Assembly: GCF_000025325.1 (NCBI RefSeq)
Contig: NC_013743.1
Span: 2,046,001 to 2,110,000, forward strand
Reading direction: 5' to 3'
Source: Haloterrigena turkmenica DSM 5511
GTDB taxonomy: Archaea > Halobacteriota > Halobacteria > Halobacteriales > Natrialbaceae
Length of the DNA: 64,000 nt
The notes below the pieces were generated by a model. It was given only the letters and a program-made list of their open reading frames with translations. It had not been told where the DNA came from and ran no database searches. How positions within the stretch are numbered: position 1 is the stretch's first letter; every line of letters begins with the position of its first letter. Positions 27,211 to 36,747 of the stretch are shown one piece after another. Position numbers and translations under genes: made by a program.

Positions 27211-28611
27211 TCAGTCGTCAGTGGGGTCGACCGTCGCGGATTCGGTCTCCCCGACGCCCGCCTCGGGAACGGCGTCGAACAGCGGGCTCGAGGGGCCGGG
27301 GACGAACGTGTTGAGCGCGAGCCCCGACAGCGCGGTCACGATGACCGGCTGGCCGAAGAACAGCTCGGCGCGGCTCGGCAGCCCCGCGAGGGCATCGGGC
27401 GTCGTCGCGACGCCCAGTCCGAGGCCGATCGAGGTGGCGACGATGACCGTGTTCCGGCGATCGAGATCCACGTGCGTGACGATCAGCCGGAACCCGCTCG
27501 CGGCGACCATCCCGGCCATCAGCAGGACGGCGCCGCCGAAGACCGCGCTGGGGATCGTCGTGACGGCGGCGCCCACTTTGGGGCTCAGACCGAGGACGGC
27601 GAGGAAGACGCCGCCGATGCCGACGACGTGGCGGCTCATCACGCCGGTGAAGTTGACGATGCCGACGTTCTGGGAGAACGAGGTGATCGGGAACGCGCCG
27701 AAGATCGAACCGATCGAACTCAGCAGCCCGTCGTTGAACAGGCCGCCGCGGAACTCCTCGTCGGTCGGATTGCGGCCTTCGGCGGCCGTGACGCCGGACA
27801 TGTCGCCGACGGTCTCCATCGACGAGACGAGAAAGAGGACGGCGAACGTGGCGATCGCAATCGGCTCGAACTCGAAGCCGAAGCGGGTGGGCGAGGGCAG
27901 CTCGATCCACGCGGCCTCGCCGACGGCCGAAAAGGTGACGAGCTCGAGGCCCGTCGCGACCGTGAGGGCGATGGCGGCCGCGTAGCCGACGACGATCGCG
28001 ACCAGCACGGACAGCAGTCGCGTGACGCCGCGCGTGAACATGTTGAGACCGACGGCGATCGCCAGCACGAGCGCGGCGAGTCCGATGTGGTGGAGGGCGC
28101 CGAAGTCAGACGCGCCGACCCCGCCGGCGGCGTAGTCCATCGCGACGGGGATCAGGTAGAGCCCGATGATGACGACGACGAGGCCGGTCACCAGCGGCGG
28201 GAAGAAGGGTTTGATGCGTTTGAACTGCCAGCCGATCAGGCCCTCGACGACGAAGCCGGTGACGAGAATCGCGCCGAAGACGGCAGCCATCCCGAAGCTG
28301 GCGCCGATATCGATCGTCGCGCCGACGAAGGTGAAACTCGAGCCCATGACGATCGGCAGCCGAGCGCCGACCGGGCCGACGGTGTAGGCCTGGACCATCG
28401 TTGCCAGCCCGGAAAACAGCAGGACCATCTGGACGAGATAGGCCGCGTCTGCCTCGAGACCGACCCCGTTCGCGACGACGTAGGCCACCGCCGTCGCCGG
28501 CACGATCATCACCGCGACGTGTTGCAAGCCCAGCAGGATCGATTTCGGTAACGGCGGTTTGTCGTCGACGCCGTACTCGATCTGAATGCCCCCATCAGTT
28601 TCGTTCGACAT
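27211..28611 (-). CDS. NCS2-family uracil/xanthine permease
   Basis: 466 aa from ATG 28611 (MSNETDGGIQIEYGVDDKP). About 12-14 hydrophobic segments, with PLPKSILLGLQHVAVMIV near the N-terminus, LPIVMGSSFTFVG and SMETVGDMSGVTAAEGR (the NCS2 signature with the substrate-binding Glu), and ITSFSQNVGIVNFTGVMSR. A proton- or sodium-coupled nucleobase importer of the cytoplasmic membrane. The next gene upstream on the same strand is hpt, so the two form a purine uptake and salvage pair, each probably with its own promoter. Confidence 0.93.
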   Translation of the reverse strand: MSNETDGGIQIEYGVDDKPPLPKSILLGLQHVAVMIVPATAVAYVVANGVGLEADAAYLVQMVLLFSGLATMVQAYTVGPVGARLPIVMGSSFTFVGATIDIGASFGMAAVFGAILVTGFVVEGLIGWQFKRIKPFFPPLVTGLVVVIIGLYLIPVAMDYAAGGVGASDFGALHHIGLAALVLAIAVGLNMFTRGVTRLLSVLVAIVVGYAAAIALTVATGLELVTFSAVGEAAWIELPSPTRFGFEFEPIAIATFAVLFLVSSMETVGDMSGVTAAEGRNPTDEEFRGGLFNDGLLSSIGSIFGAFPITSFSQNVGIVNFTGVMSRHVVGIGGVFLAVLGLSPKVGAAVTTIPSAVFGGAVLLMAGMVAASGFRLIVTHVDLDRRNTVIVATSIGLGLGVATTPDALAGLPSRAELFFGQPVIVTALSGLALNTFVPGPSSPLFDAVPEAGVGETESATVDPTDD

Positions 28612-28787
28612 ACTATACCCACCCCGTTGCGAATCGATGTACAAAAACTCTCGTATATGCGCCCATCGAGCGGTCGATTAGGGGTTAATCTACCCACAAT
28701 CGTGCATAGAAATGCGATATCAGCGACGCGGAACCGCCGCTACCCACTGCTCTCGTGGGACGAACGACGGACACGAACGAGCGCCGA

Positions 28788-29333
28788 TCAGTGGACGGTC
28801 ACATCGCCGTCCTCGACGGTGATGTCGAGGAGGCTCGTGGCATCGAACTTCGTGTCGTCGAGCGCGGAGTCGCCGACCTTCCGAAGCACGACCACGATGT
28901 CGACGATCTCGGCGCCGATGTCGTCCAGCGCGGTGCAGATGGCCGCCAGCGTCCCGCCGGTCGACAGCATGTCGTCGACGATCAGAACGCGGTCGCCCTC
29001 CTCGACGTCGTTGATGTACATCTCCGACTCGGAGTAGCCCGTCTGCTGGTGGAGCGACACCTCGCCCTCGAGGCCGTAGGGTCGCTTGCGGATCACGACC
29101 AGCGGAATGTCGGTCTGCAGGGAGAGGGCGGTCGCGAGGTGGATCCCCATCGCCTCCGGGGCGACGATCTTGTCGACGTCCAGGTCGGCCGTCTGCATGA
29201 CCTCGACGACGACCTCGCGCAACAGGTCGGGGTCGAGCATCGGGACGCCGTTGCTGATCGGGTGGACGAGGTACTCGTAGCCGTCCTTGTCGATGATCGG
29301 GGCGTCGGAAAGCGATTCGATGAGCTTCTCCAT
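28788..29333 (-). CDS. hpt: hypoxanthine/guanine phosphoribosyltransferase
   Basis: 181 aa. The PRPP-binding loop [19 protein letters not shown] is complete. The archaeal HGPRTase layout is visible: [50 protein letters not shown] and [11 protein letters not shown]. It converts hypoxanthine or guanine plus PRPP to IMP or GMP. It sits upstream of the NCS2 permease on the same strand, consistent with salvage of imported purines. Adenine use cannot be excluded because archaeal members vary. Confidence 0.9.
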   Translation of the reverse strand: MEKLIESLSDAPIIDKDGYEYLVHPISNGVPMLDPDLLREVVVEVMQTADLDVDKIVAPEAMGIHLATALSLQTDIPLVVIRKRPYGLEGEVSLHQQTGYSESEMYINDVEEGDRVLIVDDMLSTGGTLAAICTALDDIGAEIVDIVVVLRKVGDSALDDTKFDATSLLDITVEDGDVTVH

Positions 29334-29406
29334 ACCGCCGATTGGGGGAATCGGTGCAAAAACGGATCGTTCTCCGGTTCGGTCTGCAGCGGTCGGCCCG
29401 CAGAGT

Positions 29407-30795
29407 TCAGTCGTCGGCCTGTTGCGGGCGCTCTTCGCCCCCGAACGCGCTGGTTATCGTCCCGACGCTCCGCTCGAGGAGCAGCCGGAACTCATCGCGT
29501 CGGCGGACGAACAGCACCAGGCCGAGGACGATGTAGACGGCGCTGTAGATCAGTAACATTTCGTAGGTCGTGATCGGAAGCGCGACGACCTCGCGAATGA
29601 CGGCGAACTCGAGCAGGACCTGCGAGACGAACAGCACCAGCAGTGTGACCGCCTCGCGGGCGGTGATCTCGAGGTCGATCAGGAGGGCGAGCGCGAAGAA
29701 CGACTGGGCGGCCGTGAGCCAGATCTCGCCCGACTGTTTCTGGTCGAAGGGCAACGCCCCGTATTGACCCAGCGCGAGCGAGTAGACGACGACGAGCGTC
29801 CCGATGAGCAGCGTCCACTGGTTGAGCTTCGACGAGATGAGGGCGTTGAAGCCGGCCGTCGACCGCGCCTTGTTCACCAGGTAGGCGACCACGATGAGTT
29901 CCGGCGACTCCGAGGCCAGCGGCGCGATCCACTGGATCATGAAGAACGGCGGGATGCCGGCTTCGGTCCCGAGGTCCTCGAGGCCGTGGGCGAACGGTTC
30001 GACGGCGACGAAAATGACGAACCCGGAGTAGACGAACAGCAGGACGACGCTGGCGATCCGCTTGGGTCTCGAGAGCGCCTGAAGCGCGGCCGGCACGCCG
30101 GTGTGGACGTCCTCGGGCTCGATGTCGCCGCGGATCACGATCCCGATGTACGCGACGTAGAGGCCGACCAGAACGAGCATGTCGAAGATGTCGATCCCGC
30201 CGTTCAGCGGCACCAAAAACGCCCACAGCGTCGCGAGCAGGAGGAAGACGATCTCGAGGCTGATGTCCGGGTCGATCGAGACCGCGTCCCGCAGGAATCC
30301 CGCGCGGTCCGTTACGGCGGGATCGACGTCCGACTCGCGACGGAACATGGTAAACAGCGCGATGCCGGACCAACCCAACCCGATGAGGATGCGGTTCGCG
30401 CCGGTCATGTTCGCGACGGCGAGGTTCCCGGCCTCGATGCCGCGCTCGGTCCCCGCGAACTGGCCGGCGTTCCAGGCGTAGAGGGCGTCGACCGCGTACT
30501 CCGGCGCGACCGCCAGCACCGCGAGGATCGCGATCGCGAACGCGCTCGGGACGTCCTTCTCGGCGGTCTCGGCGGCCCACGCGAGCAGGAACGCGGCTCC
30601 GAGGATCGAGACGCCGCTGATCGCGACGGTCGCGAGCGTCGGCGGGTGCGCGAACAGCGCCGGATCGTATCCGACGGCGGGGAGACCGACGGTCAGCATC
30701 CAGACGACGACCCACGGCACCGTCAGGGCGACAGCCACCGCGATCGTTCCCAGCAGTCGCCTCTTCACGGCGAACGCCCCCGCGCGACGTCCCAT
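29407..30795 (-). CDS. sodium/calcium exchanger-type membrane protein (CaCA family)
   Basis: 462 aa from ATG 30795; GTG 30771 ([11 protein letters not shown]) is an alternative start. About 11 hydrophobic segments arranged as two halves. The alpha-repeat-like regions are [22 protein letters not shown]...[20 protein letters not shown] and [30 protein letters not shown]...[11 protein letters not shown], each with the conserved Pro-Glu. A cation antiporter of the cytoplasmic membrane is likely; ion specificity unknown. The C-terminal 30 residues form a cytoplasmic Arg-rich tail. Confidence 0.85.
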   Translation of the reverse strand: MGRRAGAFAVKRRLLGTIAVAVALTVPWVVVWMLTVGLPAVGYDPALFAHPPTLATVAISGVSILGAAFLLAWAAETAEKDVPSAFAIAILAVLAVAPEYAVDALYAWNAGQFAGTERGIEAGNLAVANMTGANRILIGLGWSGIALFTMFRRESDVDPAVTDRAGFLRDAVSIDPDISLEIVFLLLATLWAFLVPLNGGIDIFDMLVLVGLYVAYIGIVIRGDIEPEDVHTGVPAALQALSRPKRIASVVLLFVYSGFVIFVAVEPFAHGLEDLGTEAGIPPFFMIQWIAPLASESPELIVVAYLVNKARSTAGFNALISSKLNQWTLLIGTLVVVYSLALGQYGALPFDQKQSGEIWLTAAQSFFALALLIDLEITAREAVTLLVLFVSQVLLEFAVIREVVALPITTYEMLLIYSAVYIVLGLVLFVRRRDEFRLLLERSVGTITSAFGGEERPQQADD

Positions 30796-31133
30796 CTCAG
30801 CGGACCGCCTCGGCCAGCGATCGGACCGGAACCAGCGTCGGCTCCGTCTCTGCCGCGACGCGTCGGCCGCCCCATCGGGCCGGACGCGAGTAGCCCACCC
30901 GGAGTCCGTCCTCGATCACTGGTGTGTCGGCTCTGTCGCTGCTGCTCGCACATAGATACACTCTGATCCACGAGTGAGTAATACCTGCCGCCTGCTACTC
31001 CGCGCTCGAGCCCGCGACCGAACGCGAGCGACCGTCGCGAAGAGAGCCACCGTTCCGACTGCGAGGCGAGCGTGCGTTATCACCCCACACCCCTTTTGTC
31101 CCGAGTGTCGATAGCACGAGCCGTTGATACCCC
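30796..31133. other. 338-bp divergent spacer
   Basis: No gene seen. The antiporter (minus) and the FAD-Rieske gene (plus) point away from it. A short A/T stretch near 30950-30985 (ATAGATACACTCTGATCC, GTGAGTAATACC) is the best promoter candidate. Confidence 0.45.
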
Positions 31134-32708
31134 ATGTCGAATGATTTCGACCCCGAATCTGCGTCCCCGCGCCCGGAATCGCTGTGGCTTGCCACGACGC
31201 CGACCACCGACTACGACCCGCTCGAGGGCGACCTCGAGGTGGACGTCGCCGTCGTCGGCGGCGGCATCACCGGGCTGACCGCCGCGATCGAGTTACAGGA
31301 GGCCGGAAAGACGGTCGCGGTCCTCGAGTCGGACCGCATCGTCGAGAGCACGACCGGCCACACGACGGCTAAACTGACCTCCCAACACGGGCTGATCTAC
31401 GATACGCTCGTCTCCAAATTCGGACGGAAGCGGGCCGGACAGTACGCCCGGGCGAACGAGGCGGCGATCGACGCCGTCGAGCGCCGCGTCGAGGAACACG
31501 ATATCGACTGCGACTTTCGGCGGACGCCGGCCTACACGTACGCGGCGTCGTCCGACGACGTCTCGAAGGTCAGCGAGGAAGTGGAGACGGCCCAGCGGCT
31601 CGGGCTCCCGGCCGAGTACGTCGAAGAGACGCCCCTCCCGTTCGAGACCGACGGGGCAGTTCGGTTCGACGAGCAGGCGGAGTTCCACCCGCGGAAGTAC
31701 CTGCTCGCGATCGCCGAGCAGATCCACGAGGATGACGGTGACAGCGCCGTCTTCGAGGAGACTCGCGCGGTCGATGTCGATCCCGGCGAGCCCTGTCGCG
31801 TCGAGACCGAACGCGGCGCGGTCGTCGCCGACGACGTCGTCGTTGCCACGCACTTCCCCGTTTTCGATCGGGTCGGCTACTTCTCGCGGATGCACCCCCA
31901 CCGGGCCTACCTGTTGGCGGTCCGCGTCGACGAGGAGCCGCCCGAGGGGATGTACTACAACACGGCGTCGCCGCCGGCCACGATTCGAACGCAGCCGGCC
32001 GAACCGGCGGACGACACCGACGAACCAGAGGAACTCGTTCTCGTCGGCGGCCAGAGCCACAAGCCGAGCGTCAGCGGGCCACCGACCTCCGAGCGGTATC
32101 GCCGCTGCGAGCAGTTTGCCCGCGAGCACTTCAGCGTCGAATCGATCGAGTACCGGTGGTCGACGATGGACTACTCGCCGGTCGACAAGGTACCCTTCAT
32201 CGGGCAGATCGATCCGCTGGCCGAGCACGTCTACGTCGGCACCGGATTCAACGGCTGGGGGATGTCCGGCGGCACCGCCGCGGGGATGATCCTCGCCGAC
32301 CTGATCGTCGACGGCGCGAACCCCTGGGCCGACGTGTTCGACCCCCAGCGGTTCACCCCGAAGGCGTCGGCCAAGAGCTTCCTCGAGGAGAACGCGAAAG
32401 TCGGCGGCAGTTTCGTCGGCGACCGCATCAAGTCCTTCCTCGCCTCGCTGGGCGCCGACGGGAGCGATATTCCCGACCCCGGCGAGGGCGGGATCGTTCG
32501 CCGGACCGGCCGCCCGATGGGCGTCTACCGCGACGAGGGGGGCTCGGTCCACGCCGTCTCCGCGGTCTGTCCGCACATGGGCTGTCTCGTCCGGTGGAAC
32601 GACGCCGAGCGGACGTGGGACTGCCCCTGTCACGGCTCGCGGTTCACCCACGAGGGGGACGTGCTCTCCGGGCCCGCGCTCGAGGGACTGCCGTACCGGA
32701 AGCTGTGA
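31134..32708 (+). CDS. FAD-dependent oxidoreductase with C-terminal Rieske domain
   Basis: 524 aa. The N-terminal D-amino-acid oxidase-type module has VDVAVVGGGITGLTAAIELQEAGKTVAVLE (FAD) and IVESTTGHTTAKLTSQHGLIYDTL. It ends with HVYVGTGFNGWGMSGGTAAGMILADL. From about residue 450 a Rieske 2Fe-2S domain follows, with ligands in CPHMGCLVRW and CPCHGSRF. This is the glycine oxidase-like FAD/Rieske family. It likely oxidises an amine or similar donor and passes electrons through the cluster; the natural substrate is unknown. Confidence 0.92.
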   Translation: MSNDFDPESASPRPESLWLATTPTTDYDPLEGDLEVDVAVVGGGITGLTAAIELQEAGKTVAVLESDRIVESTTGHTTAKLTSQHGLIYDTLVSKFGRKRAGQYARANEAAIDAVERRVEEHDIDCDFRRTPAYTYAASSDDVSKVSEEVETAQRLGLPAEYVEETPLPFETDGAVRFDEQAEFHPRKYLLAIAEQIHEDDGDSAVFEETRAVDVDPGEPCRVETERGAVVADDVVVATHFPVFDRVGYFSRMHPHRAYLLAVRVDEEPPEGMYYNTASPPATIRTQPAEPADDTDEPEELVLVGGQSHKPSVSGPPTSERYRRCEQFAREHFSVESIEYRWSTMDYSPVDKVPFIGQIDPLAEHVYVGTGFNGWGMSGGTAAGMILADLIVDGANPWADVFDPQRFTPKASAKSFLEENAKVGGSFVGDRIKSFLASLGADGSDIPDPGEGGIVRRTGRPMGVYRDEGGSVHAVSAVCPHMGCLVRWNDAERTWDCPCHGSRFTHEGDVLSGPALEGLPYRKL

Positions 32709-32871
32709 ATTCCGCGGCGTGAAGTCCACAGAAGAGATCAATCTTGAAACAGTCCCTGAACACCGCCCGTCGGTAAGGGATATCCGTCGAAATCGACGCT
32801 GTGCGGCCGTCACGGCGAACGCCCGGTTCCGATAAACTGGTGCGATTATTCACACTACGTCAACGATAATC

Positions 32872-32877
32872 CTTATG
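32872..32877 (+). promoter_or_regulatory. TATA-like element for the NSS transporter gene
   Basis: CTTATG preceded by ACGATAATC is centred about 30 nt before the ATG at 32905, the usual spacing for a leaderless haloarchaeal transcript. Confidence 0.4.
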
Positions 32878-32904
32878 CGCGCCGAGTTGGTTCGCTGAGA
32901 CAGC

Positions 32905-34332
32905 ATGGCACGTGAGAGTTGGGCGAGTCGCGCCGGATTCATTCTGGCCGCGGTCGGAAGCGCAATCGGATTGGGGAACATCTGGCGGTTCCCGTGGATG
33001 ACCGCGGAGAACGGCGGAAGCGCCTTTCTACTGTTGTATCTACTTATCGTCCTCGTCGTCGGAGTGCCGGGATTGCTGGCCGCGTTCGTGATCGGTCGGC
33101 GGTCGAATCGGAACCCGGTCGGGGCGTTCAAATCGCTCGCCGGATCGCGCTTCTGGACGGCGTTGGGCGCGCTCTGCGTCGTCACCTCGATTCTGCTGAT
33201 GTCGTTCTACAGCGTCGTCGGAGGGTGGATCCTTCGGTACTTCCTCGAGAGCGCGACGGGCGCCTATTTCGCGGCTCCCGAGACCCACTTCGCGGCGATC
33301 AGCTACGGTGCCGAAGCGTTCGGCTACCAACTCGCCGTCCTCGCGGCCACGTCGTTGATCGTCGCCGCGGGGATCAGACGCGGTATCGAGGCGACGACGA
33401 AGGTGATGATGCCCGGCGTCGTCGTGTTGCTCATCGGACTCGCGATCTGGGCGGCCCGACAGCCCGGCGCTGCCCAGGGATACGAGTTCTACCTCGGGTT
33501 CGACGGCGCCTACCTCGCTGAGAACTTCCTCTCGGTGCTGGCGTCGGCCGCCGGCCAGGCGCTGTTTACCCTCTCGATCGGCAGCGGAACGATGATCACC
33601 TACGCCTCCTACGTCGACGACGACCGCTCGCTACCCCTCGACGCCTCGGCCATCGCCGTATTCAATCTCGGCATCGGCATCCTGGCCGGACTCGTGGTCT
33701 TCCCACTGCTGTTCTCGTTCGCGCCGGGACCGACCGAGGGCGGCCCCGGCGCCCTGTTCGTCGGGATCGCCGGCGCGTTCGCGAACCTACCCGGCGGGCG
33801 ACTCCTCGGCGCGGTCTTCTTCCTCGTCGTTCTCCTCGCAGCCTTAACGAGTCTGATCAGCATGCTCGAGATCCCGGTCTCGTTTCTGGTCGACGAGTTC
33901 GACCTCGAGCGGTCGACGGCGACCTGGGGGCTATTCGCGCTGGTCGCAGTTACCGGCGGCGTGAACGCGTTCAGCCCCGCGGTGTTCACGCTGTTCGCGG
34001 ACCAACTCGTCGATCTCCTCTTGGTGCTCGGCCTGACCGGGTTCATGGTGTACACGGCCTGGGTGCTCGGTCCGGCCGCGATCGAGGAGTACCTCGAAGG
34101 CGCGGGACCGATCTCGAGCCCGCTGGTGATCCCGTGGCGGTACGCCATCGGGACCGTCTTCCCGGCGTTCCTCCTCTTTACGTTCTACGCCGATGTCGCG
34201 GCCTTGACCGGGCTCTCAACGGGAACTGGGCCGTTGTTGGTCGCGACGCTGCTAACGGTGCTAGTGCTCGTCTTCGTGGCCCGCCGTTCCGTCTCCGAAA
34301 ACCGACCGGAACCGAGCGAGAGCGCGGACTGA
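32905..34332 (+). CDS. neurotransmitter:sodium symporter (NSS/SNF) family transporter
   Basis: 475 aa. The NSS signature in helix 1 is intact: SRAGFILAAVGSAIGLGNIWRFPWMTAENGG. Helix 6/8 regions follow (LSIGSGTMITYASYVDDD, ALTSLISMLEIPVSFLVDEF), with about 11-12 membrane segments in all. Sodium-coupled uptake of an amino acid or related solute into the cell. Transcribed from its own promoter after the FAD-Rieske gene, with which it might share a substrate, though that is speculation. Confidence 0.93.
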   Translation: MARESWASRAGFILAAVGSAIGLGNIWRFPWMTAENGGSAFLLLYLLIVLVVGVPGLLAAFVIGRRSNRNPVGAFKSLAGSRFWTALGALCVVTSILLMSFYSVVGGWILRYFLESATGAYFAAPETHFAAISYGAEAFGYQLAVLAATSLIVAAGIRRGIEATTKVMMPGVVVLLIGLAIWAARQPGAAQGYEFYLGFDGAYLAENFLSVLASAAGQALFTLSIGSGTMITYASYVDDDRSLPLDASAIAVFNLGIGILAGLVVFPLLFSFAPGPTEGGPGALFVGIAGAFANLPGGRLLGAVFFLVVLLAALTSLISMLEIPVSFLVDEFDLERSTATWGLFALVAVTGGVNAFSPAVFTLFADQLVDLLLVLGLTGFMVYTAWVLGPAAIEEYLEGAGPISSPLVIPWRYAIGTVFPAFLLFTFYADVAALTGLSTGTGPLLVATLLTVLVLVFVARRSVSENRPEPSESAD

Positions 34333-34425
34333 CGATCTGTCGATCACGTCAGTTCCCTAAACGGTCGTTCGAACGCGACCCTTTTGCGCGGAGCGATCCA
34401 CCACACGCTACTCGAGGAAAACGAG

Positions 34426-35181
34426 TCAGAGTCCGACGTCGCCGAGATCGATCCGCGTCGGTTCGGGTACAGTCCCGTCGCCACTTGAGTCCGAGACGGC
34501 GTACGCGCCGCGCTCGACCGCCGTCTCGTCGGTATCGCCGGTGAGGACGATGGCCCCGTCTGCCAGCAGCGGCGCGAGCACGCCCGCCGCGACGGCTCGG
34601 GGGTCGGAGAGCGGCGCCCGAACGACTACGCGGTCGCCCGCCTCGAGTCCGTAGTCGTCGACGACTTCGCGAGCGGCCTCGAGGACGTCGGCGTGACTCG
34701 CCGTCCGGTCGCCGTCGGTCAGCAGCGCGGTCTCGGGGTCGATAGAAAGCGGCGGGAACGAGGGGTTCTCGCTCCAGAGGCCGGCGTCGAAGTGGTGGAC
34801 GTCGGGCTCGTCGGGTTTCGCGCCGTAGCCGACGCGCTGGGCGCCCGGCGGCAGGTCGTAGACGTCGGACTCGAGGTCTCGAACCGGCGCCACGAGCGCC
34901 CGAAAGTCCTCGGCGTCGGCGAGGTCTGCGGGCGGATCAAAGCGGGTGGTCCCCTCGAGCAGCGCCGTTCCGAAGAAGGCCAGCAGCGGGAGCGGGGCCT
35001 CCCCGACGACGCCGACGGTGACGCCCTCGCGAACGCCCGCGTGTCGCAGGAAGTTTCCGGCCTTCCACGCGGTCGTACACAGCCAGTGGTGGTCGAACTC
35101 CCGTCCGGTCGCGTCGACCAGCGACGTGTGCTCGTCCCGGAGTTCGCGCGTCAGCAGGTCGTCGACTGTCGCGGCGGTCAT
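34426..35181 (-). CDS. AMP-binding (acyl-CoA synthetase) N-domain-like protein, adenylation core absent
   Basis: 251 aa. The first 90 residues (LVDATGREFDHHWLCTTAWKAGNFLRHAGVREGVTVGVVGEAPLPLLAFFGTALLEG) look like the N-terminal part of acyl-CoA synthetases, and ALLTDGDRTASHADVLEAAREVVDDYGLEAGDRVVVRAPLSDP resembles the strand region after the P-loop. The ATP-binding Ser/Thr/Gly-rich P-loop, A5 and A8 motifs are not seen, so catalysis is doubtful. Probably a degenerate, haloarchaea-specific acetyl-CoA synthetase-like protein. Confidence 0.65.
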   Translation of the reverse strand: MTAATVDDLLTRELRDEHTSLVDATGREFDHHWLCTTAWKAGNFLRHAGVREGVTVGVVGEAPLPLLAFFGTALLEGTTRFDPPADLADAEDFRALVAPVRDLESDVYDLPPGAQRVGYGAKPDEPDVHHFDAGLWSENPSFPPLSIDPETALLTDGDRTASHADVLEAAREVVDDYGLEAGDRVVVRAPLSDPRAVAAGVLAPLLADGAIVLTGDTDETAVERGAYAVSDSSGDGTVPEPTRIDLGDVGL

Positions 35182-35319
35182 ACTACTACCTCGCGAGTCG
35201 GTCGAAAAAAGCGCGCCGACTCGAGTCGGCGAGCGACCGTCAACGGCCGTCGTACGACGGGACCGTCGCTCGTGCGCGCCGAGCCGTCGTCAGTCTGCGC
35301 TCGCGAGTACAAGACGTCG

Positions 35320-35916
35320 TCAGTCGTCCGCGGCGGCCGGCGCGGCGTCCGCGTGATCGATCTCGGTGCCGAGCACGTCGAGGAATTCAGCGAGCCAGTC
35401 GGGGTGGTCCGGCCAGGCCTGTCCCGTCACGAGGTTGCCGTCGCGCGTGACGCCATCTTCCCACTCGCCGCCGGCGATCGTCACGTCGACCTCGAGCGCC
35501 GGATAGCCGGTGCAGGTCCGTCCCTCGAGGACGTCCGCGGCGGCGAGGAGCTGGACGCCGTGACAGAGCGACGCGACGGGTTTCTCCGCCTCGAAGAAGT
35601 GCCGGACGATCTCGATGATCTCGTCGTAGGTTCGGAGGTATTCGGGTGCGCGGCCGCCGGGGACGACCAGCGCGTCGTACTCTGACGGATCGACGGCGTC
35701 GAAGTCGTGGTTCAGCTCGAAGTTGTGGCCCGGCTTCTCGGTGTAGGTCTGGTCGCCCTCGAAGTCGTGGATCGCCGTCGGACAGGTATCGCCGCTCTCC
35801 TTCTCGGGACAGACGGCGTGGACCTCGTGGCCGACCATCTGGAGCGCCTGGAACGGGACCATTACCTCGTAGTCCTCGACGAAGTCGCCCGCGAGGAGCA
35901 GAATCTGTTGTGACAT
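35320..35916 (-). CDS. DJ-1/PfpI family protein (second copy)
   Basis: 198 aa from ATG 35916 ([18 protein letters not shown]). Catalytic Glu region [33 protein letters not shown] and nucleophile elbow [18 protein letters not shown]. The N-terminal insert [23 protein letters not shown] places it among PfpI/YhbO-type general stress or deglycase proteins. It is close to the AhpD-like gene on the same strand, which suggests an oxidative or carbonyl stress pair. Confidence 0.9.
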   Translation of the reverse strand: MSQQILLLAGDFVEDYEVMVPFQALQMVGHEVHAVCPEKESGDTCPTAIHDFEGDQTYTEKPGHNFELNHDFDAVDPSEYDALVVPGGRAPEYLRTYDEIIEIVRHFFEAEKPVASLCHGVQLLAAADVLEGRTCTGYPALEVDVTIAGGEWEDGVTRDGNLVTGQAWPDHPDWLAEFLDVLGTEIDHADAAPAAADD

Positions 35917-36053
35917 GGGTATCCCCACGTGTTCGTTCGGCGACAGTCGCCATAGCTGTGTCGGGTGTTCCCGTGACCCGTACGGGCGGCGACGCTCGAG
36001 TCGACCGTATCGATGGTGTTCCAAAGAAAGACTGTGACCGGTGTCCCGGTCAT

Positions 36054-36458
36054 TCAGTCGTCGCTCGGCGCCGCGGCCTGCTGATCCCTGACGTGGTCGA
36101 CGATCTCCTTAGTCTCGGAGACGAACGTCTCATGGTCGATCTCCGCACCGTGTAACACCGTCGAGAAGTATCGCACGCTACTGGCGACCCCGATCGCTTC
36201 GGACAGTTCCTCGTCGGTCACCTCCTCGAGTTTCGCCTCCTCCCTGTGGAAGTGCACGCAGTACGGACACTGCATCGCCGACGCCGCGCCGAGGGCGACC
36301 AGTGCCTTTTCCCGCCCTTCGAGTTCGGTCTCTTCTAACTCGAGGTCGCGGACGATTCCCCAGCTGTGGTCGGCGGCCGGCTCCGGAAGCGCGTCGATCC
36401 AGCTCGGAACGCGTCCGAGGTACTCTTCGATCTCCGCTCGCGTTTCGGTTGTTACCAT
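36054..36458 (-). CDS. AhpD/carboxymuconolactone decarboxylase-like protein
   Basis: 134 aa from ATG 36458 ([15 protein letters not shown]); a second ATG at 36485 adds nine residues. The AhpD motif is clear: [47 protein letters not shown] with Cys-x-x-Cys and the His three residues on. This is the CMD-like alkylhydroperoxidase fold. Expected role is peroxide or thiol redox chemistry in the cytoplasm. It lies 137 bp upstream of a DJ-1 gene on the same strand. Confidence 0.88.
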   Translation of the reverse strand: MVTTETRAEIEEYLGRVPSWIDALPEPAADHSWGIVRDLELEETELEGREKALVALGAASAMQCPYCVHFHREEAKLEEVTDEELSEAIGVASSVRYFSTVLHGAEIDHETFVSETKEIVDHVRDQQAAAPSDD

Positions 36459-36747
36459 TTTCTCCCTCCTGTGGATCTCCCGCATCGTTTCGAACTGCCC
36501 CGACGCTGCGATACGATACCGGGGATATCCGTCTATACTACGCGCCGCGAGGTGATGAACCCGACACACAAGTATCCGATAGCAGGAGTCAGAGAGTTAC
36601 GACGAGTCGTGCTGACGAGAAAACCGGTCTCGTCGATGACGCGTTCGGTGGTGGATCGACGAAACTAAGACGGATTCGCCGACGGGTCGGAACGACGCTG
36701 TCGCGATGGCGATTCGGAGCGAGGAACTGTCTGTGCGTCGCGTCCGC

